Shown here: piece after piece, positions 31,882 to 43,497 of the stretch
Layout: each line of letters starts with the position of its first letter
Numbering within the stretch: the stretch's first letter is position 1
Origin: Ascoidea asiatica
Lineage: Eukaryota > Ascomycota > Saccharomycetes > Ascoideales > Ascoideaceae
Length of the DNA stretch: 64,000 bases
Reading direction: 5' to 3'
Assembly: GCA_001600695.1 (NCBI GenBank)
Contig: BCKQ01000002.1
Coordinates: forward strand, 1,116,001-1,180,000
Notes under the pieces: model-generated
What the model was told of the DNA's origin: nothing
What the model saw: only the letters and a program-made list of their open reading frames with translations
Databases searched by the model: none
Position numbers and translations under genes: made by a program

Positions 31882-32451
31882 TTGATGAAAGTTATTAATT
31901 TACAGATAATTTATTCTTGAAATACAGTAGAAGTGAAATTTAATTGAAAGTGAAAAAAAAAAAATAAAAGAATCGAAGTAAGTAAAGTCAAATAAATTGA
32001 GATGAAAAAGTGAAGAAGAAAATTATTTATTTTTATAAGTTTTAAGGATTGAAAATAAAAATGTCTTATCTTTGAATAATTAGTTGTAAATGGAGTGAAA
32101 TATCTTTCAAAACACAGTAATTTTATGACTCAAAGATTGAAAAATTTCGAGACCCAGTAACGCCATAGTCTATGAGAATATTAAATAACGTTAAATAAAC
32201 TTGTTTGAGACATTTCATACAAATAAGGGTTTAGGACAAATAAGCACGATATTTCGGGGGATCGTAGTTAATATCGGGAGGCGTATGTGGGGCTGTCCTA
32301 ACTTAGGCTTATGAAAGTAACCCGGAAATAAATCTAAATTTGATTGCGTTTTACAGTGATAAAGATGGGCGATAAAGAGATGATAATTTGAATTGGTTTG
32401 AATTGTTTTGAAGAGATTCATTATCCACAAATTGAATATATTAATTAAACT
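31882..32451. promoter_or_regulatory. Divergent promoter, ILV1 / SSL1
   Basis: The region is 570 bp. An A-run at about 31951-31967 lies near ILV1. The Gcn4-type site is in the middle, and a GC-richer patch (about 32225-32330) lies on the SSL1 side. Confidence 0.55.
32125..32133 (+). promoter_or_regulatory. Gcn4 binding site ATGACTCAA
   Basis: TGACTCA is the perfect core of the Gcn4 site, about 245 bp upstream of the ILV1 ATG. ILV1 is a general amino-acid control target in yeast, so this is its likely activator site. Confidence 0.65.
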
Positions 32452-34119
32452 ATGGAACTGGATGAAGATTACGATGAGAACCATAATCAATCCAATCCAG
32501 AACAGGAGTCCAATAAAGTAGCTCAACAGGATCAAACTGCAGGCACTGGTAATTCTGAGAGCTCAAATAATCTTGCAAATTTAAAAAATTCAAATAAATC
32601 CAATAATGAGTTATCAAACTCTAATCATGAATTAGATGAAGAAGATGATGATGATGATGACGATGATGATTTTGAAGATCAGCATGTAAATGTATCGAAC
32701 TCAAAAAAGAATAAGAATAAAAATGGAAGTAAAAATTTAAAAAATGAAAAAACTTTAAAAAAAAAACCTAAGAAAGTTAGAATTGATCCATCGATGCAAG
32801 GTGCAAATGGAGGTTATGCATGGGAAGCAGATTATAAAAAATCTTGGGATCTTTTACAAGAAGATGATAGTTCTTTAGCTGGAATAGTTTCAAATATAGT
32901 TGAATCTAGAAAAAGAAGAATAATTAAAGATGCAAAATCTTTTCAAAGAGGTATCATAAGAACTTTAATATTAATAATCGATGCTTCAATAGCTATGAGA
33001 GAAAAAGATTTAAGACCAAATAGATTCTCATTAACAATACAATATTCAATCGAATTTGTTACTGAATTTTTTGATCAAAATCCTATATCTCAATTAGGTG
33101 TTGTAATGATGAGAGATGGTGTTGCAACTGTAATATCTGATTTAAGTGGAAATCCTTCAGATCATATAAATGTTCTCAAAAAATTAAAAAAATTAGATGG
33201 AGAGCCAAGAGGTGATGCATCTTTACAAAATTCATTAGAAATGGCAAGAGGTTTATTATTACATATATCTGATAATTGTACAAGAGAAGTTTTAATTATA
33301 TTTGGTTCATTGTTAACATTAGATCCTGGAGATATTAATAAAACTATAACATCATTAGTTAAAGAGAAAATAAGAGTTAAAATTATAAGTTTATCAGCTC
33401 AAGTTTCAATTTGTGAAAAAATATGTTATAAAACAAATTTTAATGATAAATCTTCTTATAATGTTATTTTAGATGAAGTTCATTTCAAAGATTTATTAAT
33501 GAGTGCAGTTACACCAATGGCAATTGCAAAACAATCAGATTCAACTGCAATTAATAATTCAGGTACATATTCTTTAATTAAAATGGGTTTTCCAAAAAGA
33601 ATTTCAGAAATGTTACCATCATTTTGTTCATGTCATTCTAAATTAACATTTGGTGGATATATTTGTCCAAATTGTCAATCAAAAGTTTGTTCATTACCAA
33701 ATGTTTGTCCATGTTGTAATTTAAGATTAATTTCATCAGTTCATTTAGCTAGATCATATCATCATCTTTTTCCTTTAAAGAATTTTATTGAAGTTCCATT
33801 AAGTTTAAGTTATAAATATTTTAGATGTTTTAGTTGTCAAAGTGAATTTCCTAATTTAAATTTATTAGATAAAAAATTAAATTTAACACAAGAAGATGTT
33901 GATTCAATTAATGAAATTCAAAATCAAGCATTATTACAAAATAAATCAATGAATGAATTTGAAATTCAATCTTTAGATAAACTGTTTTTAAAAAAATTTA
34001 AAAATTTAAGAAGTTCAAGATATGAATGTAAAAATTGTAAAAGACAATTTTGTATTGATTGTGATGTTTTAATTCATGATATTATGCATGTTTGTCCAGG
34101 ATGTGAATTACAAAATTAA
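32452..34119 (+). CDS. SSL1: TFIIH core subunit Ssl1
   Basis: The 555-residue protein (yeast 461, human p44 395) is a TFIIH core subunit that stimulates the Rad3/XPD helicase in repair and transcription. The first 110 residues are an acidic/Asn-rich then Lys-rich extension that explains the added length. The family start is GGYAWEADYKKSWDLLQEDD (about 120-139). A von Willebrand A domain follows (LILIIDASIAMREKD through SLLTLDPGDI, about 170-350). The C-terminal zinc modules are complete: CSCHSKLTFGGYICPNC, CSLPNVCPCCNLRL, CFSCQ, and the final RING-like CKNCKRQFCIDCDVLIH...CPGC. Convergent with ERP3 across only 95 bp. Confidence 0.95.
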   Translation: MELDEDYDENHNQSNPEQESNKVAQQDQTAGTGNSESSNNLANLKNSNKSNNELSNSNHELDEEDDDDDDDDDFEDQHVNVSNSKKNKNKNGSKNLKNEKTLKKKPKKVRIDPSMQGANGGYAWEADYKKSWDLLQEDDSSLAGIVSNIVESRKRRIIKDAKSFQRGIIRTLILIIDASIAMREKDLRPNRFSLTIQYSIEFVTEFFDQNPISQLGVVMMRDGVATVISDLSGNPSDHINVLKKLKKLDGEPRGDASLQNSLEMARGLLLHISDNCTREVLIIFGSLLTLDPGDINKTITSLVKEKIRVKIISLSAQVSICEKICYKTNFNDKSSYNVILDEVHFKDLLMSAVTPMAIAKQSDSTAINNSGTYSLIKMGFPKRISEMLPSFCSCHSKLTFGGYICPNCQSKVCSLPNVCPCCNLRLISSVHLARSYHHLFPLKNFIEVPLSLSYKYFRCFSCQSEFPNLNLLDKKLNLTQEDVDSINEIQNQALLQNKSMNEFEIQSLDKLFLKKFKNLRSSRYECKNCKRQFCIDCDVLIHDIMHVCPGCELQN

Positions 34120-34214
34120 TTTTTTTTTTTTTTCTTTAGAAATAAAATGAAGTGAAATATATGTATTATTAAATAACTTGTAATAAAAGATTAAATTTTT
34201 TTTTTTTATAAAAA

Positions 34215-34850
34215 TTAAACCAATTGTTTTCTTGAACCATTAAAGAATAAATGAACTACAGCAACTTGTAAAGCTGCCATTCCACACATTAATACAACTT
34301 CAAAAATACTGAACCAAAATATTCTTGCTTCAGTTGATTTGACAGTTGATTGATTTCTATTATTTCTAGTTTTATAATATTGTAAAGTTCTTATAAGATT
34401 ATTAAGTTTTGTATCAATATTTTCAACAGAAGATACCATACCTTCTACACTTGCAGGTTGATTTGGAGTATCAGGTAAATGAGCTTTAAAATCATTTTCA
34501 AGTTTAATTTCAAAATCTACAACTTTTTCTGCAAAAGTTGACATACCATTTGCAAAACAAAATTCATATTCACCTGGTGTATCAGCTCTAAATACCCAAT
34601 CACCTTGTCTTTGTTTTTCTTTAGATACAATTAATTTTCCATCAGGACCAGTGATTGCATAATCTACATCAAAAGATCCACCTGATTGAACAGCAAAATA
34701 ATAACCAACATATACTTCTGGTTGATCTGTTAAAACATAATAACAGGATTTCTCTTGAGCTCCAAGTACAAAAGTTAAAGCAGAAGCATTAGAAAAGGAT
34801 ATTAAAGAAATTAAAACAAGAAGAAAGTGTATGAAATCTATCTTGATCAT
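34215..34850 (-). CDS. ERP3: p24-family cargo receptor, Erp3-like
   Basis: This 211-residue type I membrane protein of COPII/COPI vesicles starts with a signal peptide (about 1-24, ending SNASA). It then has a lumenal GOLD domain with two cysteines: EKSCYYVL and EYEFCFANG. A coiled coil (VENIDTKLNNLIRTLQYYKTRNNRNQSTVKSTEARI) precedes a single transmembrane helix (about 180-202). The short tail FFNGSRKQLV lacks a strong dilysine. Closest by eye is Erp3 among yeast p24 proteins: LTFVLG...CYYVLT, YYFAVQSG, RQGDWVF and IQYYKxRNxRN match in order. Other p24 members fit less well. Confidence 0.8.
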   Translation of the reverse strand: MIKIDFIHFLLVLISLISFSNASALTFVLGAQEKSCYYVLTDQPEVYVGYYFAVQSGGSFDVDYAITGPDGKLIVSKEKQRQGDWVFRADTPGEYEFCFANGMSTFAEKVVDFEIKLENDFKAHLPDTPNQPASVEGMVSSVENIDTKLNNLIRTLQYYKTRNNRNQSTVKSTEARIFWFSIFEVVLMCGMAALQVAVVHLFFNGSRKQLV

Positions 34851-35790
34851 TATTTTACTTGAGCTATATTCTAATTGAGAAAATGTATTTAATGTGTTGA
34901 TTTTCTATTTCATATTACTCTTCAAGATATATTCATGTATTTATATATCTATTTATCTATTTACATGTTTATTTTGCTATTTTTGGTTGATTTTACTCTT
35001 GGATTAATGCATTACATTGAGAATTGTTTTTGTTTGCTAGAAATTGGGAGCGTTGTGTTGTTGTGCTGTGTTGGTTAAGTTAAATCTGTGCAGTATTGCG
35101 CCTCGGTAGCCACGCAGCGCAATCCTTTTAAATTATAACACCCGTGGGAATGGTTCAAGACCACTTATGCGGTACTTTCCAGTAACACGGACCCATGCAA
35201 CTTGAGTGATACAGCTGTGTGTTTAATACAATAAAACGCACTATCAGCGTTCTTCAGTTATTGAGGCTGGTGTCATAATAGATTTCTTCTTTAGTAATAA
35301 TAAGGCTTGTTTATTATTATCTACATGTGGCGAGTGCTATATACTGTTTGCCTTGCTTTGTCTTGTCTTGTTTACATTCTGCCCTCTTTGGCCATTTTCA
35401 GGTTCAAGATTTAATTTTTCTGAGTTCAGTGGAGCTCCAACCAAACCTAATCACACAATAAGTTACTACGGATGCTGGATGCAATTTGTCTCAGTTACGT
35501 GAATGTTACTCAAACAAAAATATATCAAAAGGTGAAGAATCAAAGAAGATAAATTATTAATATTTTATTTATATTTTATTTATATTTTATTAGTTCTGTT
35601 AAGGATCAATTGTTTATTTATATTCAAACTTTTTGCAAAATTATTATATGTTGCTAATATATGCTATTCATTCACTAATTCATAATAATAATTCATTATT
35701 TCATCACTCAATTAATTCATTCATTTATTCGTCTATCCATTCATTTAATTACTCTTCTAAATTAAGACGTAAACAAAAATAAAAAATAAA
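34851..35790. promoter_or_regulatory. Divergent promoter, ERP3 / unknown gene
   Basis: The region is 940 bp. A GC-richer section occupies about 35050-35210 and includes a hairpin (arms ATTGCGC 35095-35101 and GCGCAAT 35117-35123). Direct TATTTATATTT repeats lie at about 35562-35590. No gene is seen. Confidence 0.5.
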
Positions 35791-38034
35791 ATGGAGCTTT
35801 TAAATGAAAAGGGCTATTCAAAAACTTTAGCCAATAGTGTTCTTGATGAACTTTATTCAAGAGCAGAAAAGATATCTTCGAATTTACCTCCAATTTCTTT
35901 AGATTTTAATAATGATAATAATAATTCAAATAATAAAAATACTTTAAAATCTAGTGTTTCTCAAACTTTTAATAAAAATCATCAAGCAAATTTTAATAAA
36001 ATGGAATCAATAAATAATTATGCTTTAAGAAAAAAAATCTTAATTTCAAATCAAAAATATCAAAAAATTCAATTAAATCAAAAAAATCAATCAAAAAGAC
36101 AAATTAAACCATTACCACAAAGGAGATTACATAGAACTGAATATGAAATTAAAAATATTCCTCAATCACTTAATAATAATGATAATAAAGTTAATAAACC
36201 TCAAAATCTTCCAAAAACTCCAGAAGATAAAAATAAAAGACTTTCTTCAGGTCAATTGAGCAGTGCTTCAAAAAGAAGAAAAACTTCTTTAGGTCCAAAA
36301 GAAAATAAAGCTCATACTAAAAATTTAGAGAATAAAATGCTTAAAAATTTGAAAAATTTGGAAAATTTACAAAATCCTAAAAAATTAACTAATAATACTA
36401 ATATCAATATTACTAATAGTAATGACGATAATGATAGTGATGATTATAACCAAAAAAAACATATGATTATACCCAAATCAAGAAACTATAGAAATTTACA
36501 TCAATTAACAACTTCTACCAATAATGATAATGATAACGAGACTAATAATGATTATATAGAAAAAAAATATAATGAAATCAAATCTAAATTAGAAAAATAT
36601 AAAAAGAAAAAAATGATAAAAGAAAATTCTTATAATATTCAAAATAATTATAATATTGAAAATAAATATAACTATATAAATGAAAGAAATAAAAATCGTC
36701 AAAAATTTGCTGATTCAAATTATGATTATGAACAATCTTTAATTTTAAAATTTGATCGTCTACCTTCTCCTTCAAAATTAAAATATCATAATGATCTTCA
36801 TAATAATCTAGATGATATTAATGATCTTGATAATTATGAAAAACTTGAAAAAATAGATCCAATCAACATTAGTAATATGATTAATAACTGTAATAGTCAT
36901 AATAACAATAGTGGTAATGATAATGACTTTGATGATGATTTTTTATCTACTAATTATACAGACTCAAATAAAGTATCAAACTTGAAATCAGAATCCAATA
37001 TTCTTTTCAATCCTAACTCAAATTCTATTTCTCATTCTAATTTTCATTCAAATCTCAATAAAAATATCTGCGAAAAAGAAATTAATATTTTCAGTGATGA
37101 TTCAAAATGTTCAAGTGACTCTAATGATAGTATTGTAATTGTAAAAGAAACTAAAATTTCTAATAATAATATTTTAAATCGTTTACATTCAAATAAAACA
37201 ACTTCAAAAATAGATAAACCTTCTCAGCCAACAAGAAATTTATTATCTAACTCCACATTATTAAATAAGTCTAAACCGTTAAATAAATATTCAACTAGAT
37301 CAAATAATATACCTAGAACTACAAGTAGTTTATCTAATAGAATGACCAATAATGCCCGACCTATTTTACCTAGTAGATCAATAAGAACAAATAGAACAAT
37401 TTCTACGAATTCTACAACTTCAACAACTTCTACATCTTCTGCAATTTCTAATGGCTCTACTATTAGCACACAAAGTTCAATGCTTTCTTTGTATGGAAGT
37501 AGAAAACCTCTGAATTCTCGATCAACATCTCAATCATCAAATTATACAAACTCAACAGAATCTTCCAATTTATATACCATGGATTCTGGCTTTAAGAAAC
37601 CTTTAATGCATAATCCAAGTGATCCAAGATTAAAATATAGAACTATAACATCTATAAATTCCACAAAAAATAATGGTAGCTCAACTATTCGTTCTCATAG
37701 TTCAATTAGTTCGAGCCATTCAAATCATTCGAATAATTCCAGGAATCTCAATAATAATATTGCAGCCCAAAAAATAAAGCAAAATTCTCTGTTGTCATTT
37801 CAGAGACCTACACTTTCTTCAACAAAGAAATCAAAAATTCCTCGAGCTATAAATGAATTACCGGCTAGTACTTTAAATTCAATGGCTAAACGAAGAGGAC
37901 CAGAAACAAAAAATACATTATCTCACAAGGAAACTTATCTGAATTTAAAACGTTCTATGGGAATGAGAAATATAAGTCGGAGCCGAGATATAAATACAAA
38001 TAGAAGAAATATCCTTAAAAAGGATTATCTATAA
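35791..38034 (+). CDS. Basic Ser/Asn-rich protein, unknown
   Basis: I do not recognise this 747-residue protein. It begins with a short helical stretch (MELLNEKGYSKTLANSVLDELYSRAEKI), then a Lys/Arg-rich region (about 75-165). A charged coiled-coil-like segment follows near 260-310 (YIEKKYNEIKSKLEKYKKKK). The last 300 residues are rich in Ser, Thr, Arg and Asn with scattered basic motifs (LPSRSIRTNRT, SKIPRAINELP, SMAKRRGPETK). A basic, Ser-rich tail of this kind is common in microtubule- or actin-associated and cell-cycle proteins, but this alone does not identify it. There are many potential CDK sites (SP/TP; for example RLPSPSK and KTPEDK). The reading frame is plainly genuine from its length. 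Confidence 0.75.
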   Translation: MELLNEKGYSKTLANSVLDELYSRAEKISSNLPPISLDFNNDNNNSNNKNTLKSSVSQTFNKNHQANFNKMESINNYALRKKILISNQKYQKIQLNQKNQSKRQIKPLPQRRLHRTEYEIKNIPQSLNNNDNKVNKPQNLPKTPEDKNKRLSSGQLSSASKRRKTSLGPKENKAHTKNLENKMLKNLKNLENLQNPKKLTNNTNINITNSNDDNDSDDYNQKKHMIIPKSRNYRNLHQLTTSTNNDNDNETNNDYIEKKYNEIKSKLEKYKKKKMIKENSYNIQNNYNIENKYNYINERNKNRQKFADSNYDYEQSLILKFDRLPSPSKLKYHNDLHNNLDDINDLDNYEKLEKIDPINISNMINNCNSHNNNSGNDNDFDDDFLSTNYTDSNKVSNLKSESNILFNPNSNSISHSNFHSNLNKNICEKEINIFSDDSKCSSDSNDSIVIVKETKISNNNILNRLHSNKTTSKIDKPSQPTRNLLSNSTLLNKSKPLNKYSTRSNNIPRTTSSLSNRMTNNARPILPSRSIRTNRTISTNSTTSTTSTSSAISNGSTISTQSSMLSLYGSRKPLNSRSTSQSSNYTNSTESSNLYTMDSGFKKPLMHNPSDPRLKYRTITSINSTKNNGSSTIRSHSSISSSHSNHSNNSRNLNNNIAAQKIKQNSLLSFQRPTLSSTKKSKIPRAINELPASTLNSMAKRRGPETKNTLSHKETYLNLKRSMGMRNISRSRDINTNRRNILKKDYL

Positions 38035-38700
38035 ACTTGAAAAGTATCTCTCATTTTCTAGTTATATTTCTAGCCATAATATTGAGACAAAAAACAATAT
38101 ACCCAATAATTTTTTTTTTTTCTTTCTTTCTTTTTTTTTCTTTTTATTTTTTTAATTTGACTTTACTTCTTTATTTTATTCTTCGTGAAATTTTGCTAAT
38201 GTTATGTTGATTTTACTGACGCTTAAATAGATAAGTCATTTTTTTTTTATTGGACTTTCGACACTTTTTTCTTTTACATATAAGTTTTCAAAATTTCTCT
38301 CATATCTTCATAGTTCCATTTTTTTCATAATTTTTTTTTTTTTTTTGAGTATGGTGAATTAGGTTTCTTTCCAGGCTATTGCAAATCTAAAGATAAAGAA
38401 TAAATGCTTTGTTGTCTTATTTCGTCTAAATTAATAAATTAATTTGCGCAAATCTCTTCTTTTTTTCTTGAAGAATTGATGTAGTTGAACTGAGAATCTC
38501 AATTTTTCACTTTCAGTTATTTCAAATAAAAATTGCTTTTGATTCGAAGTGTATCTATTTATGAAATTAAGGTGACTTTTTTAAAATTTAGAGTAGAGGA
38601 TTTCTAAACCTTATTTTTATCTACATGAATCATGTAACATAATAACGTAAATACAAAAGATCCACAAACATGGATTCAAAAGAAAAACATCATTTGTGTG

Positions 38701-38740
38701 AGGGCTATTAAAACAATTAGCCCTAATAACATTCACGTGT
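38701..38740 (+). promoter_or_regulatory. Tbf1-like and Cbf1-like sites of RPS8
   Basis: AGCCCTAA (38719-38726) matches the Tbf1 consensus ARCCCTAA. It forms an inverted pair with AGGGCTA at 38701-38707. TCACGTGT (38733-38740) is a Cbf1-type E-box 7 bp further on. Tbf1 with Cbf1 is the known ribosomal-protein promoter pair in Candida albicans; the role here is inferred. Confidence 0.6.
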
Positions 38741-39030
38741 ACTTTTTATAATGTGCCGGTGTCTTTGTGACAGCGACAAAGTGGATTACTCCTGAAGTGT
38801 GCTCTCACTGCAAGTTTCAAATGTCAGCCTTTTCGTGTGCGGATTTTTGATTTGTTTCCGTATGATTTCCGCTCCTTCTAGTTTCGCTATCCATCTCAAT
38901 CATTATCCATTCTCAACATCTTGTATTGGCAATAATTCACTACAGAAAAACGATTTTAGTTATAGAAAATAATAATTAATGAAATATTTTGTTTTTCAAT
39001 CTGTTAAGATAATCAACGAAAAATAATAAG

Positions 39031-39477
39031 GTAAGCATAGCAATAGTTTTGTGGAATGAAATGAAACAAGAATAGAATTTAGAATAGAATCAAGAACTTA
39101 TATAATAGTAAAATTTAAAAACCTTTAAGTTGATTTTGGGTTAGAAAAATATTCAAGAACAACAATTTTATGACATTTAGCAGTATTTCAATAGTAACAT
39201 TAGCAATTAAAAGATTATAAGCTATCTGTTTCAGAAAAAAATTTATGAAAATATAATATTAAAATCGTAGTAATCCAGTTACATTTCAAAAAATATAAAA
39301 TTCAAAACATATTAGAATTTACCTAATACTATCTTTTTATATCCTATCATAACCAATATTCATAAAATCTTCTTAAATTTGTTCACGGTTCTAAATCAAA
39401 TACAATTCATTATCACTTAAGCAAAAGTAATATATTATAAATTATTCAACAATTGAGTACTAACTAAATTTTCTTAG
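39031..39477 (+). other. RPS8: 5'UTR intron of RPS8 (447 nt)
   Basis: A perfect branch point TACTAAC (39458-39464) is followed by TAAATTTTCTTAG ending at 39477, six bases before the ATG. The best 5' site is AAG|GTAAGC at 39031. The 3' half is strong; the 5' site is the best candidate but not proven. Confidence 0.7.
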
Positions 39478-39483
39478 ATCAAA

Positions 39484-40083
39484 ATGGGTATTAGTCGTGA
39501 TTCTCGTCACAAAAGATCAGCCACAGGTGCTAAACGTGATAAATTCAGAAAGAAGAGAAAGTTCGAGTTAGGTCGTCAACCAGCTAATACTAAAATTGGT
39601 GCCAAACGTATCCATACTGTCAGAACTAGAGGTGGAAATCAAAAATTTAGAGCTTTAAGACTTGATACTGGTAATTTTTCATGGGCTTCTGAAGGTATTT
39701 CAAGAAAAACAAGAATTGTTGGTGTCTCTTACCATCCATCTAATAATGAGTTAGTCAGAACAAATACTTTAACTAAATCTGCTATTGTTCAAATTGATGC
39801 TACCCCATTCAGACAATGGTATGAAAGTCATTATGGTTTACCTTTAAGTAAAAAAGGAAAATCTACTGAAGAAGAAGTTAAAAAATCAAGCAGAATTGAA
39901 CGTAAATTAGCTTCAAGAGTTTCTGGTTCTAAAGTTGAACAAACTTTAAGTAGTCAATTCGGTGCCGGTCGTCTTTATGCTTGTGTTTCTTCAAGACCAG
40001 GTCAATCTGGTAGATGTGATGGTTACATCTTAGAAGGTGAAGAATTAGCTTTCTACTTAAGAAGATTAAATACTAAAAAATAA
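39484..40083 (+). CDS. RPS8: 40S ribosomal protein eS8
   Basis: The 199-residue protein (yeast Rps8 is 200) is an rRNA-binding small-subunit protein. It begins [18 protein letters not shown] and runs with family residues throughout: [54 protein letters not shown] and the C-terminal [24 protein letters not shown]. Codon use differs from the neighbours: more CGT for Arg, GGT for Gly and C-ending codons, the mark of a highly expressed gene. There is no intron in the coding part. The start codon directly follows the predicted 5'UTR 3' splice site. Confidence 0.97.
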   Translation: MGISRDSRHKRSATGAKRDKFRKKRKFELGRQPANTKIGAKRIHTVRTRGGNQKFRALRLDTGNFSWASEGISRKTRIVGVSYHPSNNELVRTNTLTKSAIVQIDATPFRQWYESHYGLPLSKKGKSTEEEVKKSSRIERKLASRVSGSKVEQTLSSQFGAGRLYACVSSRPGQSGRCDGYILEGEELAFYLRRLNTKK

Positions 40084-40503
40084 ATTTGTCATAAATAATA
40101 AAATGTAATTTATTTCATGTTTTTAAAAGTAATATATTAAATGCCATTTGTAGTTTTAGTCTTGTAAATTTTCTTTTCATTGCTCAAGGAGTATACTTTA
40201 TCGAAAACTTTTACAGTTAATATATTTTAATGATAAATTATTGATTAGCAATTATTGAAATGTCTATAAAGAAATTTTATAAAAATCAGTACCAATTTTA
40301 ATAACCGATATAATGAGAAAAGCAGAAGAAGGTATAAAAGATGAATTATACAAAAAATGAAATAAGTTAATTGAAATAAGAAAAAAAAATTTTAAGTTGA
40401 TAAAAACTAATAGAGAAGAATAAAAAGTATCAACCAAAAAAGAAAATGAAAAGGAAAAAGCAAATTGAAAGTAAAGTAAAAAATTGGATTCTGTGATTTT
40501 TTT
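40084..40503. other. Convergent gap, RPS8 / PXL1
   Basis: This 420-bp AT-rich region holds the two 3' flanks. No gene or repeat is seen. Confidence 0.5.
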
Positions 40504-43428
40504 CTATTGTACATTAACTTCGATATTTAGTAGTCTAGTTTTACGCTTTTCCAATTTGGAGAAAGCCCCAACAGCCATGTAATCTAATTCATTTAACTTG
40601 TTTTGTCTTTCCATTTCTATAGCCAATAAACCATCCTTTTCACAAAGAGGTTTACCATCTAATACAAAATAGTCTTTGATTATATACTGTCCACATTGAA
40701 TACATTTTAAACAGTCAAGGTGAAATCTTTCTCTATTATTATTTTCTAGACAAGGACCTTCTATACCATTATTGCATAATTTACATAAAGACCCATTTAA
40801 AAAATGAAAATCAAATTGACAATAAGGACAATCATCAATGACATAACAATTAGAACCCTTTTTGAACAAAACTTTGCATCTATAACATGCAAAACATTTT
40901 CTATGCCAGCAACCAGACATTTGATGATCTTTTGACCAGATCGATTTTCCAGTAATATCATCTCCACATTTCCTACAGGGCCCTTCACCCGATGGATATT
41001 TAAATTCTGGATTTATATCTTCAAGTTTAGTTTTTTGAAGCTCCTCTGCCAATTCTCTGATGGCTTTTTCTGCCTTTGTTTCTTCAATCAATGAATTTAT
41101 TTCATCTATAACAGGACTAGTATTAAAGAAGTCATCATCAATATCAAATTCTGATTTATTGGTATTGATTTTCTCCAAGTCTAATGGCTGTTCAGGTGAT
41201 GATAAAAGCTTGAATTCTGCACTATTATTATTTGGAGTATCAATCAAATTGAGACTATTTAATGGATCATTTTCATTTGTTAATTTCGGAGAAGCTTGAG
41301 TCGATTTGGAAGGAGGATTTGTTTTTGGATTATTAGGATCAATTATTGTAAGATCTGCAAATTCTTTCTCAATTCGAGAAGCTATCGATCTACTACCAAT
41401 TGAAGACCCAGAGCTTATTGGTCTATGATTTATTAATTCTTTATCGAGAGATAAAGGATCTGTATGACTTGTAGGGGACAAAGGAGTGTCAATGAAAACA
41501 CCATTTGTTGGAACAGGGGATTGACTTGGAGATATAATACTATTTTTATTACTTAGAGACTTTTCTAAAGATTCAAAGAGGTCATTTGCTAAAGTCTGTG
41601 ATTGTTGTAATACAGGAGTATTATTACTAGAAGAAACATATGTTGAAAGAGGACTTTTCTTATTTTCAGAATGTTCCTTCTTTGAAATATCATCATGTTC
41701 TTGTTCATCTAAATCCACCAAGTATACTGAAGAAGCTATGGAGGTACGTTTGTACTTATTCAAATCATTTACCATAATAGAATTTCTAGGATTATTTGAT
41801 TTCGGAGCTTGTTTTGAATCTCTCGTATTTGTTTTCTCGTTATTATGATATTCTTCATCTTCTTCTTCATCTTCTTTTTCATCTTCATCTTCTTCTAAAA
41901 TAACATCTTCTTTATTATTAAGCAGAATTTCTAAATTAGGAACTAATGGTGTTGAATCTCTTTTAGAAGTGAAACCACTGTTAGTACCAACGTTGCTATT
42001 AGGTAAAACTCCAATTGAAAATCTATCTAATTTATTTGACAATTTTCCAATCAATTTCTTATTTTGTTTACTAGCCAATGACTCGTAATCAGGATCAATT
42101 GGTGAGGAAGGTTGACTGTTTTCACTATTCAGTCCAGAAACTTGACTGGATAGACTAATTGGACTTTTTGGACTTTCCATTGATACTGGACTATCGATTG
42201 ATATTGTAGGAATAGCAGAAGAATTCTGAAAAATAGTCAATGTTTTTGGATCATAAGTTTTAGAGTCATTTTTGCTAATGGTATCATACCTTGTTAAACT
42301 TATATTTGGAATATTAGAATGCTTTACGGAACTATTTATATCCCTGGATGAAATTTCATCTTTATTCTTTTCCACCGAATTATTTTTTTCTAAATTAAAA
42401 CCTTCATTATTGGAACTGCTATTCTTATCATTGAATTTAATTTCTTTTTTAATAGATTGGTTATTGAGATCACCAACATTATCCTGGGTCTCTAATTCTT
42501 TAAGATTCTTAAAATTGGAAATTTCTGAGTTGCTTGGATCGGATTCAAAGTTGTTATTATTATCTGTATTTTCAGGTATTTTTGGTTGGGTATTATTAAA
42601 GTTATTATTAAAGTTATTATCGAAATTATTATTATTCTTATTATTACCAATATTTGAAGGGTTATTCCTGATTTGACTTGGGGTATTATTTACATTATTA
42701 TTAATGGATTGAATAGATTGATCATTTTTATTTGGAGAAGTAAAATCAACAGTTGTTCTAGGAGTTGAATTTGATGAAGTGAATGGAGAATTTAATTCAG
42801 AAGAAAATGAACTTGGAGAAAAAACGGAACTTAAAGTAGTAGATTGAGTATCATGTTTATTAGAATTGTAATTATTATTAAATTGAATATTTCTTGGAGA
42901 TTGAAAAGGAGAATTTAAAGAACCAGTTGGAGTACCAATGGAATTATTAAATTGATTTGGAATAATTTGAGTATTTAATGGAGGCATATTTTTTGAAATT
43001 TGAAATTGAGTTGGAATTTGAGATTGAATTGGAGATTGAACATTTCGAACAAATTTTTGATGATTTAAATTTGAATTTAAATGTGGAGAACCAAAAGGAG
43101 GTTGAATTCTTGATTGTTTTTGAACAACTTTTTGATTTTGATTAAAATGATTTGGAGATTGAGAAGAATTAAATCCAGAAGGGGAACTTGTATTATTGTT
43201 GTTATTGTTATTGTTATTGTTATTAGGGTGGTTATTTTGATTTGCTAAAGATATATCTACATGTAAATCAGGAGGATAATTATTATTATGATTATTATTA
43301 AGATTGTTATATGGTTTTTCTTCTATAATTGAATTAAATCTTGAAGAATTAAAATTTGGTTTTGGAGAATAAACGGAAGAAGCAGTTGTGAAAGTTGAAT
43401 CACGAAAATTATTTGAGGAATTATATAA

Positions 43429-43497
<69 letters not shown>

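Larger units (their letters stand above)
38035..39483. promoter_or_regulatory. RPS8 upstream region, 1.4 kb
   Basis: After the upstream gene come long T/C tracts (about 38110-38150 and 38332-38347). A Tbf1/Cbf1-like module sits at 38701-38740, a hairpin CTTTGT/ACAAAG at about 38764-38782, and a GC-richer core at about 38745-38895. The 5'UTR intron is at 39031-39477. No other gene is seen. Confidence 0.6.

Noticed and set aside
35150-35185. GGTTCAAGACC resembling a tRNA B box
   Set aside because: The T stem is imperfect and there is no matching acceptor stem or A box upstream.
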